Of a DNA stretch of 64,000 nt, positions 8,374 through 17,499 are shown piece after piece (the stretch's first letter is position 1; each line of letters begins with the position of its first letter). This DNA comes from Bradyrhizobium jicamae. GTDB taxonomy: Bacteria > Pseudomonadota > Alphaproteobacteria > Rhizobiales > Xanthobacteraceae. The position numbers and the translations under genes were made by a program. Location of the stretch: positions 372,001 through 436,000 of the forward strand of contig NZ_JAFCJX010000002.1 of assembly GCF_018130695.1 (NCBI RefSeq), in the 5' to 3' direction. The notes beneath the pieces are model-generated. The model saw nothing but the letters and a program-made list of their open reading frames with translations, did no database searches and had not been told where the DNA came from.

Positions 8374-9657
8374 ATGCCGGGATGGCACGTCCTCATCGCG
8401 ATGACGGCTCTGGTGATTTCACAACATTCCGCCGCGGCGGAGGATTTCCTCGCCGGCCCCAGGCTCTACAAGGACGTCGCGCAGTATGCGTCGTTCGGCC
8501 TGCATCGTTTCGGTTCACCGGGCGACAAGGCGACCTCGGACTGGATCGCGAGCGAGCTTGCGACCGCAGGCTTCCGTGTCGGATTCCAGCCGGTCACGCT
8601 GGGACGGCAGTATGTCGTCGAGCGCGCGACCGCGGAAACGGGCGGCACGGCGATCGAGGCGACGCCGTTCTGGTGGCCGCCGGAGGACAAGGCCAGCTTC
8701 CGGCTGTCCGCGCCATTGGTGCGGGACGGCGATGTCGCGGGCAAGATCCTCTGGGTCGAGCTGCCCTACGACCGTGGCGCCTATCTCGGGCCCGAGCATC
8801 GCGCCGCGATTGCCAGGGCGGCCGCACGCAAGCCCGCGGCAATCCTGCTGACGATCGGCAATCCCGCCGACGACCGCTTCGCCTACAATGTCACGCAAGA
8901 GGACCAGCCCTGGCCGGTGCCGGTCATGGTCGTCGCCGGCAAGGCGCGCGGCGTGTTCGAGAAGGCGGTGGCTTCAAGCGCGCCCGTGACGTTCGATGTC
9001 AGCGGCCGCTACGAGCGCGATGTCACCGGCCGCAATGTCATCGCGCTCGTCGGCGAGAAGGCGGGGCCAGTGATCGTGGTCTCGACGCCGCTGACCGGTT
9101 GGTACAGCTGCGTCTGCGAGCGCGGCCCGGGCATCGCCAATTTCCTGGCACTCGCGCGCACCGTCGCGGCCGAGAAGTGGCCAGCGAAATTCGTCTTCAT
9201 CGCCACCGTCGGCCATGAGATCGGCCATGGCGGGATGGAGCTGTTCCTGAAGCAGGGCGCACCGCCTCCGAAGGAGACGCTGGCCTGGGTGCATTTCGGC
9301 GCGTCGAATGCGTGCTACGCCTACAGCGAGGGTCCGCAAGGCCCGACGAAGAGTACGCAGGCGGATAGTGAGCGAGTCCTGGTCATCAGCAGGTCGGCGG
9401 TGCCGCTGGTGACGGAATCTTTCGGCGCGGTGACGGCCAAGCAATTGGTTGCGGAGAAACAGGCGGTCGGCGAATTGCGCGACGTGCATGCAGCCGGCTA
9501 CCAGAACTTCCTCGGCATGGCCGCGCGACATCACTTCTTCCACACGCCGGCCGACGATCTCGCCCTTACCGGACCCGAGATCCTGGAGCCGGTGGCGCGG
9601 GCGTTTGCCGATGCGGTCCACAAGGCGGTGACGCGCGGCGAAGGCGCGTTCAAGTAG
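8374..9657 (+). CDS. Exported M28-fold protein with altered metal site
   Basis: A 427-residue protein with a signal peptide (cut near HSAAA). The ATG at 8374 has a GGGAGA ribosome-binding site. The layout is that of M28 Zn-aminopeptidases, including a PA-like insert around residues 100-200 and the C-terminal HHFFHTPADD. Canonical ligands are changed. The HxD position reads STPLTGWY, the D-x-x-S-G position reads ERGPG, and the catalytic Glu-Glu is replaced by GHEIGHGG. The last creates an HExxH motif. It may be inactive or use a remodelled site. The family call is firm; activity is uncertain. Confidence 0.75.
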   Translation: MPGWHVLIAMTALVISQHSAAAEDFLAGPRLYKDVAQYASFGLHRFGSPGDKATSDWIASELATAGFRVGFQPVTLGRQYVVERATAETGGTAIEATPFWWPPEDKASFRLSAPLVRDGDVAGKILWVELPYDRGAYLGPEHRAAIARAAARKPAAILLTIGNPADDRFAYNVTQEDQPWPVPVMVVAGKARGVFEKAVASSAPVTFDVSGRYERDVTGRNVIALVGEKAGPVIVVSTPLTGWYSCVCERGPGIANFLALARTVAAEKWPAKFVFIATVGHEIGHGGMELFLKQGAPPPKETLAWVHFGASNACYAYSEGPQGPTKSTQADSERVLVISRSAVPLVTESFGAVTAKQLVAEKQAVGELRDVHAAGYQNFLGMAARHHFFHTPADDLALTGPEILEPVARAFADAVHKAVTRGEGAFK

Positions 9658-9736
9658 TTGAAATCACCAGGTCGCCGGTGCGATGCCGCCGCGCGCTGCG
9701 CCCGCTTCGGCGATGCGCGCGCCTGCGGTTCGAACG

Positions 9737-10537
9737 CTACTGATAATAGCCGGGCTGCTGCTGGTAGTAGGTTTGCGGCTGCTGGTCGTAATAGCCCTGC
9801 GGCGCCGGAGCGTAGCCGCGATTGTAGTAATACTGCTGCTGCGGCTGGCCATAGACCTGCGCATCATAGAGGCGGCGCGCGCTCGGCGGCGCCGGATAGC
9901 GCTGGTCGGTGGAACTGCCGTCGGCCGGATAGATGTAGCCGTCATCCGCACGGGCCTGCGCGGGATAGCCGGGCTGCGCCGGATAGACGCGCGGCTGCGG
10001 TGTCAGCACCACGGGATCGCCGGCGGTGCCGTATTGCGGATCGATCTGCTGCGGCGCGCCGCGGGCGACTGCGGTGCCATTGCGGCCCTTCGGATTGCGC
10101 GCCAGCGCGACCTGCGCGGAGCCGGTCAGGGTCACGGTGGTGTTGAGCACGCCTTCCTTCTGCACGAGCGCATAGAGCGTCGTCGCATTGTCGCGCGACA
10201 GCCGCACGCAGCCGTGCGAGGCGGGCGAGCCGAGCCGGCCGACCGAGTCGGTGCCGTGGATCGCATGACCGACTTTGGTGAAGAAGATCGCGTGCGGCAT
10301 CGGCGCGTCGTCGAATTCCTTGGAGTAGTGATCCTCTTCCATGCGGAAGGCGCGGAAGGCGCCGTTCGGCGTTTCGCGCGAGGGGATGCCGGTCGAGACC
10401 GGCCAGCGGTAGCGCGCGACGCCGTCGACCGCGACCGTCATCTGCTGATTGTCCTTGTCGACGGTGATGTCGACCTTGGCTTGCGCGGCGGCGCTGAAAA
10501 GCATCAGGGATGAAAACGCAATGATGAGGGAACGCAT
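9737..10537 (-). CDS. L,D-transpeptidase with Tyr/Gln-rich tail
   Basis: A YkuD-domain cell-wall enzyme of about 266 residues that would form 3-3 peptidoglycan cross-links or attach proteins to the wall. The signal peptide starts MRSLIIAFSSLML; this ATG has GGAGG upstream. The catalytic signature is HAIHGTDSVGRLGSPASHGC with the nucleophilic Cys, followed by VRL. The last 100 residues are low-complexity Tyr, Gln, Pro and Gly (YYDQQPQTYYQQQPGYYQ), a tail I cannot assign. It is monocistronic. Confidence 0.9.
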   Translation of the reverse strand: MRSLIIAFSSLMLFSAAAQAKVDITVDKDNQQMTVAVDGVARYRWPVSTGIPSRETPNGAFRAFRMEEDHYSKEFDDAPMPHAIFFTKVGHAIHGTDSVGRLGSPASHGCVRLSRDNATTLYALVQKEGVLNTTVTLTGSAQVALARNPKGRNGTAVARGAPQQIDPQYGTAGDPVVLTPQPRVYPAQPGYPAQARADDGYIYPADGSSTDQRYPAPPSARRLYDAQVYGQPQQQYYYNRGYAPAPQGYYDQQPQTYYQQQPGYYQ

Positions 10538-10832
10538 TTGACTGAAGGCCCTCCAGGCCCGCTTGCAGCACCGCAACTCTCCGTCCCCGACATCCAATAT
10601 GCCCGGAATCCGGCCTTCGTTCCAGTGTCCTGCCCATCCATCGTTAATCGCGGGCGCGGCGCAAACAAGGCGGAAGCGTGCTCGCCGCGATCACTGTTGT
10701 CTGACGTTTTCGCGAGCCCAAAGGTTCAGCCAATTGGACTCGAATTGGCCACACCGGCGCAACCATTTCGCCGCCGGGACGTTTCAGACTCCCGCCCGTT
10801 GACGCATCCCGTCGCGTTTCCAAGGACTGAAG

Positions 10833-11159
10833 ATGAACAAGACCAAGGTCAAAGTTGCCGCCGTCCCGGCCGGCCTGCCTTGGCGGCTACTGCTCGCCGC
10901 CGCGGCAATCATCCTCGCGCTGCTCGCGATCCCCCCTGCCGGCCATGCCCAAGGCATCGTCCGTGGGGCGCAGGAGGGAGCGCATGAAGGTAACCGGATC
11001 GCCGGACCGGTCGGCAGTGTGGTGGGCGGCGCAGTCGGTGCCGGTGTCGGCGGCGCCGTCGGTGCGGTCAACGGCGTGCTCGGACTTCCCAACCGCGGCT
11101 GGCACCACCGCTGTCGCGGCTACTACACGCGCCACGGTCATTTCCGGTGTTACGGATGA
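10833..11159 (+). CDS. Small exported glycine-rich protein
   Basis: A 108-residue protein with an N-terminal hydrophobic segment (LLLAAAAIILALLAIPPAG, cut near GHAQ). It has a glycine-zipper-like stretch (VGSVVGGAVGAGVGGAVGAV) and a His/Cys/Arg-rich end (WHHRCRGYYTRHGHFRCYG). Glycine-zipper proteins often sit in the envelope. The two C-terminal cysteines could pair. No specific function is recognised. It converges with the ABC permease gene. Confidence 0.7.
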   Translation: MNKTKVKVAAVPAGLPWRLLLAAAAIILALLAIPPAGHAQGIVRGAQEGAHEGNRIAGPVGSVVGGAVGAGVGGAVGAVNGVLGLPNRGWHHRCRGYYTRHGHFRCYG

Positions 11160-11165
11160 AGGCCG

Positions 11166-11927
11166 TCAGTTCTTCAGCCGATAACCCGTCTTGAAGATCC
11201 AGGCCACGATCGCCATGCAGGCTACCAGGAACCCGATGGTCATGCCGATGCTCAAGGTCACGCTGACATCGGCGATCTCGTAGAAGCTCCAGCGGAAGCC
11301 TGAGATCAGATAGACCACGGGATTGAGCAGCGTGATGGTGCGCCAGCCCGACGGCAGCATGTTCACCGAATAGAAGCTGCCGCCGAGGAAGGTCAGCGGC
11401 GTCACCACCAGCATCGGGATCATCTGGAGCTTCTCGAAGCCGTCGGCCCAGATGCCGATGATGAAGCCGAACAGGCTGAAGGTGACGGCGGTCAGCACCA
11501 GGAAGGTCAGCATCCACACGGGATGATGGATGTGCAACGGCACGAACAGGCCGGCGGTCGCCAGGATGATCAACCCTAAGATGATCGACTTGGTCGCGGC
11601 GGCGCCGACATAGCCGATGACGATCTCCAGATACGAGATCGGCGCCGAGAGAATCTCGTAAATGGTGCCGACGAATTTCGGGAAGTAGATGCCGAACGAG
11701 GCGTTGGCGATGCTCTGCGTCAGCACCGACAGCATCACGAGGCCGGGCACGATGAAGGTGCCGTAGCTGACGCCCTCGACCTCGGTGATGCGCGAGCCGA
11801 TCGCGGCGCCGAACACCACGAAATACAGCGAGGTCGAGACCACCGGCGAGACGATGCTCTGCAGCAGCGTGCGCCAGGTGCGCGCCATTTCGAACAGGTA
11901 GATGGCCTTGATGGCGCGGAAATTCAT
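11166..11927 (-). CDS. ABC-2 type transporter permease
   Basis: A 253-residue inner-membrane permease with six predicted helices and the ABC-2 motif region ([20 protein letters not shown]). It pairs with the ATPase gene, whose stop overlaps this start by 4 bases. It is related to the DrrB/NodJ/YadH group of exporters for drugs, lipids or polysaccharides. The substrate cannot be read from the sequence. Confidence 0.9.
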   Translation of the reverse strand: MNFRAIKAIYLFEMARTWRTLLQSIVSPVVSTSLYFVVFGAAIGSRITEVEGVSYGTFIVPGLVMLSVLTQSIANASFGIYFPKFVGTIYEILSAPISYLEIVIGYVGAAATKSIILGLIILATAGLFVPLHIHHPVWMLTFLVLTAVTFSLFGFIIGIWADGFEKLQMIPMLVVTPLTFLGGSFYSVNMLPSGWRTITLLNPVVYLISGFRWSFYEIADVSVTLSIGMTIGFLVACMAIVAWIFKTGYRLKN

Positions 11928-12847
11928 GGCGCCCTCACGAGGCTGACGAAGATGTCTTCAAGCGACGACTGCTTGGTATCGAGATCGCTGATGCGGATGC
12001 CGGCATTGCGGAGATCGCTGAGCAGGCTGGTGATGCCGGTGCGGTCGCCCTTGGTGTCGTAATTGTAGGTCACCTCGCGGCCATCGGCGGACAGTTCGAG
12101 ATTGTAGGCGGCGAGCGTCGACGGGATCGCATCGACCTTGTTCTGCAGATGCAGTGTCAGCTGCTTGCTACCGAGCTTCTGCATCAGGGTCGCCTTGTCC
12201 TCGACCAGGATGATCTCGCCCTTGTTGATGACGCCGATGCGGTCCGCCATCTCCTCGGCTTCCTCGATGTAATGCGTGGTCAGGATGATGGTGACGCCGG
12301 ACTCCTGCAGCGCGCGCACCACCTCCCACATGCCCTTGCGCAGCTCGACGTCGACGCCGGCAGTGGGCTCATCCAGGAACAGGATCTTCGGCTCGTGCGA
12401 CAGCGCCTTTGCGATCATCACGCGGCGCTTCATGCCGCCGGACAGCGTGACGATCTTGTTGTCCTTCTTGTCCCACAGCGAGAGGTCCTTCAGCACCTTC
12501 TCGATATGGGCGGGGTTCTTCGGCTTGCCGAACAGGCCGCGGCTGAAGCTGACGGTCGCCCACACGCTCTCGAACGCGTCGGTGTGCAACTCCTGCGGAA
12601 CCAGCCCGATCATTGACCGCGCGGCGCGATAGTCGGAGATGATGTCGTGGCCATCGATCGCGACATTGCCCGTGCTCGGATTGGCGATGCCGCAGATGAT
12701 GCTGATCAGCGTGGTCTTGCCCGCGCCGTTCGGCCCCAGCAGCGCAAAGATCTCGCCGCGGTTGATGTCGAGATTGATGTTGTTCAGCGCCTTGAAGCCG
12801 GAGCCGTAGGTCTTTGACAGATTTTTGACGGAAATGATCGGCGACAT
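11924..12847 (-). CDS. ABC transporter ATP-binding protein
   Basis: A 307-residue ATPase partner of the ABC-2 permease. It has Walker [10 protein letters not shown] (about residues 39-47), signature LSGGMKRRV and Walker [13 protein letters not shown], then the H-loop [15 protein letters not shown]-terminal extension of about 80 residues is typical of the DrrA/CcmA group. The ATG overlap with the permease shows translational coupling. A large palindromic repeat separates it from the upstream OmpA-like gene. Confidence 0.92.
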   Translation of the reverse strand: MSPIISVKNLSKTYGSGFKALNNINLDINRGEIFALLGPNGAGKTTLISIICGIANPSTGNVAIDGHDIISDYRAARSMIGLVPQELHTDAFESVWATVSFSRGLFGKPKNPAHIEKVLKDLSLWDKKDNKIVTLSGGMKRRVMIAKALSHEPKILFLDEPTAGVDVELRKGMWEVVRALQESGVTIILTTHYIEEAEEMADRIGVINKGEIILVEDKATLMQKLGSKQLTLHLQNKVDAIPSTLAAYNLELSADGREVTYNYDTKGDRTGITSLLSDLRNAGIRISDLDTKQSSLEDIFVSLVRAP

Positions 12848-13015
12848 GAGCGGTCGATGGCGGGTGTGACAGGGATGAGTCGCGCGGCGTTGCGGCCCGA
12901 ACTGGCGCGGGGAGGGGTCTTCGGCAGATAGGGACGCGCAGTGCGTTCTGCAATCACCCGGCGTGATAGAAATTTATTCTGCGGCGTGTGCGCGGACCCT
13001 AGGCGGTAGCGGAAA

Positions 13016-13244
13016 TTCACCTCTCCCCGCGCTTTTGCGGGGAGAGGTCGACGCCGGAGCGTAGCGCAGGCGGCGGGTGAGGGGCGAGGCACGATGCTTC
13101 GACAGGTTCGCAATGAGACAACGACTGGTCGATCGAGGAGTCGGAGAAGCTGATTGCATGGCATCGCTGTGCACAGCCCCTCACCCGGATCGCATCTGGC
13201 GATGCGATCCGACCTCTCCCCGCCAAAGAGCGGGGAGAGGTGAA
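13016..13244. repeat. Composite inverted repeat of CCTCTCCCCGC hairpins
   Basis: Two hairpins of the same type (13020-13047 and 13213-13240, arms CCTCTCCCCGC / GCGGGGAGAGG) face each other, and the outer ends TTCACCTCTCCCC / GGGGAGAGGTGAA pair too. The element fills most of the 415-base gap between the ABC ATPase and the OmpA-like gene; I see no gene there. A similar unit lies inside uvrD at 16052-16185. It could attenuate read-through (inference). Confidence 0.8.
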
Positions 13245-13262
13245 TCAAAAATTGGTTCCGTC

Positions 13263-13925
13263 TCAGTGCTTCTTCTTCGCCGGCTTCTTGGCCGGCGCGG
13301 CAGGGGCCGGATGGGCCGGCGGCTCCGCCTCCGGGATCTTGCCGACCAGGAAGATCTGCAGCTGGTTGTTGACCGGCGCGTTCGGGCGCGCGGGGTCGAG
13401 CAGTTGCTCCTCGCCGAGGCCGACCGACTGCAGGCGCTTGGCCGAGATCTTGAAGGTGTTGACCAGGATGTCGCGCACCGCGTCGGCGCGGCGCTGGCTC
13501 AGGATCGCGTTGTTCTCGCGCCGGCCGGTCGATTCGATGTGGCCGACGATCAGGAACGTGTAGGGCAACAGCGACGCATGCGTCATCGCGTCGGCGATCC
13601 GGCCGATCGTCTGGTAGGACGACGGCAGGATGATCGGGGTATCGACGTCGAAGGCGATGTCGAGATTGACCACCGGGGACTTGTTGAGGTCGGGCGCGAT
13701 CGGCGGCCGCTTCTGCGGCGGCGGCTCGTTCTTGCCGCGGGACTTCGAGCGCTCGCCGACCTGCTGGCGCAGCGCAGGGACGTCGATCTCCATCGGCGTC
13801 TCGAAATGATCGAGCTTGCCGATGATGTCGTCGCGCGTCACCGCGGACTGCGCGCGCACCGGCGAGGTCTGCAGCGCCAGCAGCAGCGCCGCCAGCATGC
13901 CGGCGCCTCGCGAAATGCGAAGCAT
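13263..13925 (-). CDS. OmpA-family periplasmic/outer-membrane protein
   Basis: A 220-residue protein with a signal peptide (MLRISRGAGMLAALLLAL, cut near VRA). A proline/lysine-rich linker (about residues 60-80) leads to an OmpA-like peptidoglycan-binding domain (GHIESTGRRENNAILSQRR) and a lysine-rich tail (AKKPAKKKH). The usual GHTD is GHIE here, so the canonical diaminopimelate-contacting Asp is a Glu. The start overlaps the stop of the Cys-rich gene by one base (TGATG), so the two are coupled. An in-frame extension to 14351 is discarded because it is antisense-like sequence over the Cys-rich gene. Confidence 0.85.
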   Translation of the reverse strand: MLRISRGAGMLAALLLALQTSPVRAQSAVTRDDIIGKLDHFETPMEIDVPALRQQVGERSKSRGKNEPPPQKRPPIAPDLNKSPVVNLDIAFDVDTPIILPSSYQTIGRIADAMTHASLLPYTFLIVGHIESTGRRENNAILSQRRADAVRDILVNTFKISAKRLQSVGLGEEQLLDPARPNAPVNNQLQIFLVGKIPEAEPPAHPAPAAPAKKPAKKKH

Positions 13926-14338
13926 CACTGATACCCCGCGTCGGTGATGGCCTGCGTGCAGTTGCGGCTGACGCCCTTGGCGGCGATCACGCAGGGCACT
14001 GCCTTGCTGGTCTCCTTGGTCGAGCCGTTGCACAGCTTGACGATCTCGCGCGTGCAAGCATTGGCAACCGTGACGCGCGCCGCAATCCGCTTCTGGATCG
14101 CATCGAAGGTCGACAGGTAGCTCGACTTGCACTCCGGCGTCATGACGTCCTGGTTGCGCGTCAGGCACTCTTTCAGGCGGTTGGAATCGAGGTTGACGCC
14201 GCGGCAATTGGCCGTGATCACCGTCCCGCAAGTCTTGGCGAGCTGCGCCGCCGAATCGCCAAAGCTCATCGTCTCCGCAACCGCCAGCGACGGCGCAGTC
14301 AGCGCGATGACAAAAAGGACAAAACCTCCCCGGACCAT
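13925..14338 (-). CDS. Exported cysteine-rich protein (137 aa)
   Basis: The signal peptide is cut near SLAVA. The mature part has eight cysteines in pairs (KTCGT, ANCRG, KECLT, PECKSS, NACTRE, KLCNG, VPCVIA, RNCTQ), spaced like the GLG1/Cys-rich-repeat family (three-helix units with two disulfides). It probably folds through disulfides in the periplasm. It is translationally coupled to the OmpA-like gene downstream. Its function is unknown. Confidence 0.8.
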   Translation of the reverse strand: MVRGGFVLFVIALTAPSLAVAETMSFGDSAAQLAKTCGTVITANCRGVNLDSNRLKECLTRNQDVMTPECKSSYLSTFDAIQKRIAARVTVANACTREIVKLCNGSTKETSKAVPCVIAAKGVSRNCTQAITDAGYQ

Positions 14339-14418
14339 GCGGCCATCTCAACCTAGGAATTCAGCGGCGGTCAAGGGCCACCAATAGAGAAGGGCGACCG
14401 ACAGAGAGAGGCCCTCTG

Positions 14419-17055
14419 TCACACCCGCTCCACAAAACTGTCGACCACCTTCTTCTCGCCGGCCTTCTCGAAGGCGATGGTGAGCTTGTTGCCGTCGATC
14501 TTCACCACATGGCCGTAGCCGAATTTCTGGTGAAATACCCGGTCGTCCACCGAAAATTCCGATGATGTGCCGGTGGATTTCGCCACCAGCTCGCCCTCGA
14601 TCACCAGCGGGCCGCGCTTGGTGCGGGCGAAGCCGGTGCCCGATGCAAAGGACGATTGCCGCTCCTCGAAGCCGCCGTTCCCGCCACTGTTGCCATTGCC
14701 CCCGCCGCCGCGGGCCTGGCCGCGATTGCGGTTGGCCTGGGCGCGCTGCCAGCCCGGCGTCGAATAGCTCGAGCCGAATGATTCGAGGTTGTCGAAGCGC
14801 GAGGCGCCATAGCCGCCGGCGCCGCCCCAGCCCGAACCGCCCTTGGACTCCGTGATCTCGACATTATGCGCCGGCAGTTCGTCGAGGAAGCGCGAGGGGA
14901 TCGTGGTCGACCAGGTGCCATGGATCCGGCGGTTGGTCGCGAAATAGAGCTTTGCACGGCGGCGCGCCCGGGTCAGGCCGACATGGGCGAGGCGGCGCTC
15001 TTCCTCGAGGCCCGCGCGGCCCTGTTCGTCGAGGGTGCGCTGGCTCGGGAACAGGCCTTCCTCCCAGCCGGGCAGGAACACGTTGTCGAATTCGAGGCCC
15101 TTGGCCGAATGCAGCGTCATCAGAGACACCGCTTCCTCGCCGGCCTCGCCTTCGCGGTCCATCACCAGCGAGATGTGCTCGAGGAAGCCCTGCAGGTTCT
15201 CGAACTCCTCCATCGAGCGGATCAGTTCCTTCAAATTGTCCAGCCGGCCCGCGGCGTCGGCTGAGCGGTCCTTCTGCCACATCTCGGTGTAGCCGCTCTC
15301 GTCGAGCACGATCTCGGCGAGCTCGGTATGCGACATCACCTCGCGCGCGGCGCGCCAACGATCGAACTGCATCACGAGATCGCGCAGGCTGCCGCGCGCC
15401 TTCGGCTTCAGCTCGTCGGTCTCGACCACGGCGCGCGCGGCCTCGAACAGCGGAATCCGGCGCTTGCGGGCGTGGTCGTGCAGCATCTGCACGGTGGCGT
15501 CGCCGAGCCCCCGCTTCGGCACGTTGACAATGCGCTCGAAGGCGAGATCGTCGGCCGGTGAATTGATGGTGCGCAGATACGCCAGCGCGTCGCGGATCTC
15601 GGCGCGCTCATAGAATCTGGGACCGCCGATCACGCGATAAGGCAGGCCGAGGGTGACGAAGCGATCTTCGAACTCGCGCATCTGGAACGAGGCGCGGACG
15701 AGAATGGCGATGTCGTTGAGGTTCTCGCCGGCGCGCTGCAGGTCCTCGATCTCCTCGCCGATCGCGCGCGCCTCCTCTTCCGAGTCCCAGGAGCCGGTGA
15801 CGGTGACCTTCTCGCCGTCGACATCCTCGGTGCGCAGCGTCTTGCCGAGCCGTCCCTCATTGTGCGCGATCAGATGCGAGGCGGCGGCGAGGATGTGACC
15901 GGTGGAGCGGTAGTTGCGCTCGAGGCGGATCACCTTGGCGCCGGGGAAATCGTGCTCGAAGCGCAGGATGTTGTCGACCTCGGCACCGCGCCAGCCATAG
16001 ATCGACTGGTCGTCGTCGCCGACGCAGCAGATGTTTTTCAGCGCCGATGCCTTTCCCCTCTCCCCGCTTGCGGGGAGAGGGTCAGGGTGAGGGGGAGTCT
16101 CCGCGAGTTCGGTCTGCGGAGAGTCCCCCTCACCCGACGCGCTCTGCGCGTCGACCTCTCCCCGCAAGCGGGGCGAGGTGAGATCACCCGGGATCACCGC
16201 CGACAGCGGCGCGTTCGGCCGCGACGGCGCCTGCGACAACAGCCGCAGCCACAGATATTGCGCGACGTTCGTGTCCTGATACTCGTCGACCAGGATGAAC
16301 TTGAAGCGGCTCTGGTACTGCCGGAGAATGTCGGGGTTCTCGCGGAACAGGCGGATGTTCTCGAGCAGGAGATCGCCGAAATCGGCGGCGTTCAAAATCT
16401 TCAGCCGCTCCTGATAGGTCGCGTAGAGCTTGCCGCCCTTGCCGTTGCCAAAGGACGCAGCTTCGGCCGCCGGCACCTGCGACGGCGTCAGGCCGCGGTT
16501 CTTCCAGCTGTCGATCAGCCCGGCCAGCATCCGTGCCGGCCAGCGCTTGTCGTCGATATTCTCGGCCTGCAGCAGCTGCTTCAACAGCCGCACCTGGTCG
16601 TCAACGTCGAGCACGGTGAAGTTGGATTTCAGCTGCACCAACTCGGCATGGAAGCGCAAAATGCGTCCGCCGATCGAGTGGAAGGTGCCGAGCCACGGCA
16701 TGCCCTCGACCGCCTGGCCCAGCATCTGGCCGAGCCGCAGCTTCATCTCGCGCGCGGCCTTGTTGGTGAACGTCACCGACAGGATGTCCTGCGGCCGGGC
16801 GCGGCCCTGGCTCAAGATGTGCGCGATGCGCGTGGTCAGGACCCGCGTCTTGCCGGTGCCGGCGCCGGCGAGCACCAGCACGGGACCGTCGAGCGTCTCG
16901 ACCGCGTCGCGCTGCTCCGGATTGAGACCGTTCAGATATTGCGGACCGCCCGCGGCCGCCCGCGCACGCGCGGCGATGCCGCCAGCCACCGGCTGGTGCT
17001 CGGGAACGCCGTGATGGGGCAGCTTGCTCGGCTCGGTCATGTCCTTGCGAATCAT
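14419..17055 (-). CDS. uvrD: UvrD/PcrA-type DNA helicase with in-frame repeat insertion
   Basis: An 878-residue SF1A 3'-5' helicase acting in nucleotide-excision and mismatch repair. Walker A is AGAGTGKT (about residues 62-69) and motif II is DEYQDT (257-262). Motif III is QSIYGWRGA and motif V TLHSAKGLEFDNVF. The C-terminus has the PcrA-type RVFHQKFGYGHV module. Residues of about 291-335, between motifs II and III, are encoded by a palindromic repeat and are foreign to the family. The frame stays open. An alternative start MTEPSKL lies 5 codons on. Confidence 0.93.
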   Translation of the reverse strand: MIRKDMTEPSKLPHHGVPEHQPVAGGIAARARAAAGGPQYLNGLNPEQRDAVETLDGPVLVLAGAGTGKTRVLTTRIAHILSQGRARPQDILSVTFTNKAAREMKLRLGQMLGQAVEGMPWLGTFHSIGGRILRFHAELVQLKSNFTVLDVDDQVRLLKQLLQAENIDDKRWPARMLAGLIDSWKNRGLTPSQVPAAEAASFGNGKGGKLYATYQERLKILNAADFGDLLLENIRLFRENPDILRQYQSRFKFILVDEYQDTNVAQYLWLRLLSQAPSRPNAPLSAVIPGDLTSPRLRGEVDAQSASGEGDSPQTELAETPPHPDPLPASGERGKASALKNICCVGDDDQSIYGWRGAEVDNILRFEHDFPGAKVIRLERNYRSTGHILAAASHLIAHNEGRLGKTLRTEDVDGEKVTVTGSWDSEEEARAIGEEIEDLQRAGENLNDIAILVRASFQMREFEDRFVTLGLPYRVIGGPRFYERAEIRDALAYLRTINSPADDLAFERIVNVPKRGLGDATVQMLHDHARKRRIPLFEAARAVVETDELKPKARGSLRDLVMQFDRWRAAREVMSHTELAEIVLDESGYTEMWQKDRSADAAGRLDNLKELIRSMEEFENLQGFLEHISLVMDREGEAGEEAVSLMTLHSAKGLEFDNVFLPGWEEGLFPSQRTLDEQGRAGLEEERRLAHVGLTRARRRAKLYFATNRRIHGTWSTTIPSRFLDELPAHNVEITESKGGSGWGGAGGYGASRFDNLESFGSSYSTPGWQRAQANRNRGQARGGGGNGNSGGNGGFEERQSSFASGTGFARTKRGPLVIEGELVAKSTGTSSEFSVDDRVFHQKFGYGHVVKIDGNKLTIAFEKAGEKKVVDSFVERV
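16052..16185. repeat. Palindromic repeat inserted in frame within uvrD
   Basis: About 135 bases with hairpin ends (CCTCTCCCCGC / GCGGGGAGAGG) and an inner inverted pair (GAGGGGGAGTCTCCGC against GCGGAGAGTCCCCCTC). On the coding strand it reads DLTSPRLRGEVDAQS through PPHPDPLPASGERGK without a stop. The same building blocks occur at 13016-13244. This peptide is what such repeats commonly encode when read through. Confidence 0.85.
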
Positions 17056-17313
17056 TCGTCCCGCGATGGCGCCGCGGGAAAGGGAGCCTTCTTAGCAGGG
17101 ATTGAGGGGCATATAGGGCCTGATCGGCCATTTTGACAGGTTTTATCGCCGCTGCGTCGTGGCCTGATGTGGCCGACTTTGTTCCTGACGAATGCGAAAA
17201 TTTCCCGGTTTCGGCGTTCGGAACCGGTGTTTCCCGGTTGGATTGTCTCAGCAGGCAGAGCGACGGACTTCGGTCCGCGCTAGGAGAGCAAAACGGAAGC
17301 AGAGGTTCTGGTC

Positions 17314-17487
17314 ATGCTGAGCTGGGTCGTAACGTTTTTGGTGATCGCCCTGATCGCGGGCGTTCTGGGTTTTGGCGGTGTTGCCGGTGTCTCCATCGAA
17401 ATCGCCAAGACGATCTTCTTCATCGCCATCATCCTGTTCCTGGTCTCGGCGGTGATCGGACTGGCGCGCGGACGAACGAGGGTCTAG
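17314..17487 (+). CDS. DUF1328 (YtjA-like) small membrane protein
   Basis: A 57-residue protein starting MLSWVVTFLVIALIAGVLGF, with two transmembrane helices separated by GGVAGVSIEIAK and a short basic tail (RGRTRV). This is the DUF1328/YtjA layout and full length for the family. Members are often stress- or stationary-phase-associated, but the molecular role is unknown. It stands alone between uvrD and the thioesterase gene. A possible ribosome-binding site is GCAGAGG, about 8 bases upstream of the ATG. Confidence 0.88.
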   Translation: MLSWVVTFLVIALIAGVLGFGGVAGVSIEIAKTIFFIAIILFLVSAVIGLARGRTRV

Positions 17488-17499
17488 CGCGCAATCAAC

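Noticed and set aside
13263..14351. A single 362-residue OmpA-like protein starting at 14351
   Set aside because: The first 142 codons overlap the Cys-rich gene in another frame and look like frame-shifted noise. The signal peptide at 13925 marks the true start.
15862..17136. Long open frame of 424 codons antisense to uvrD
   Set aside because: High G+C keeps antisense frames open. Its sequence is low-complexity Arg/Gly/Leu, it has no ribosome-binding site, and the opposite strand carries clear helicase motifs.
17217..17250. GGAACC upstream of the DUF1328 gene as an EcfG promoter
   Set aside because: No CGTT lies 16-17 bases downstream, so the -10 element is missing.
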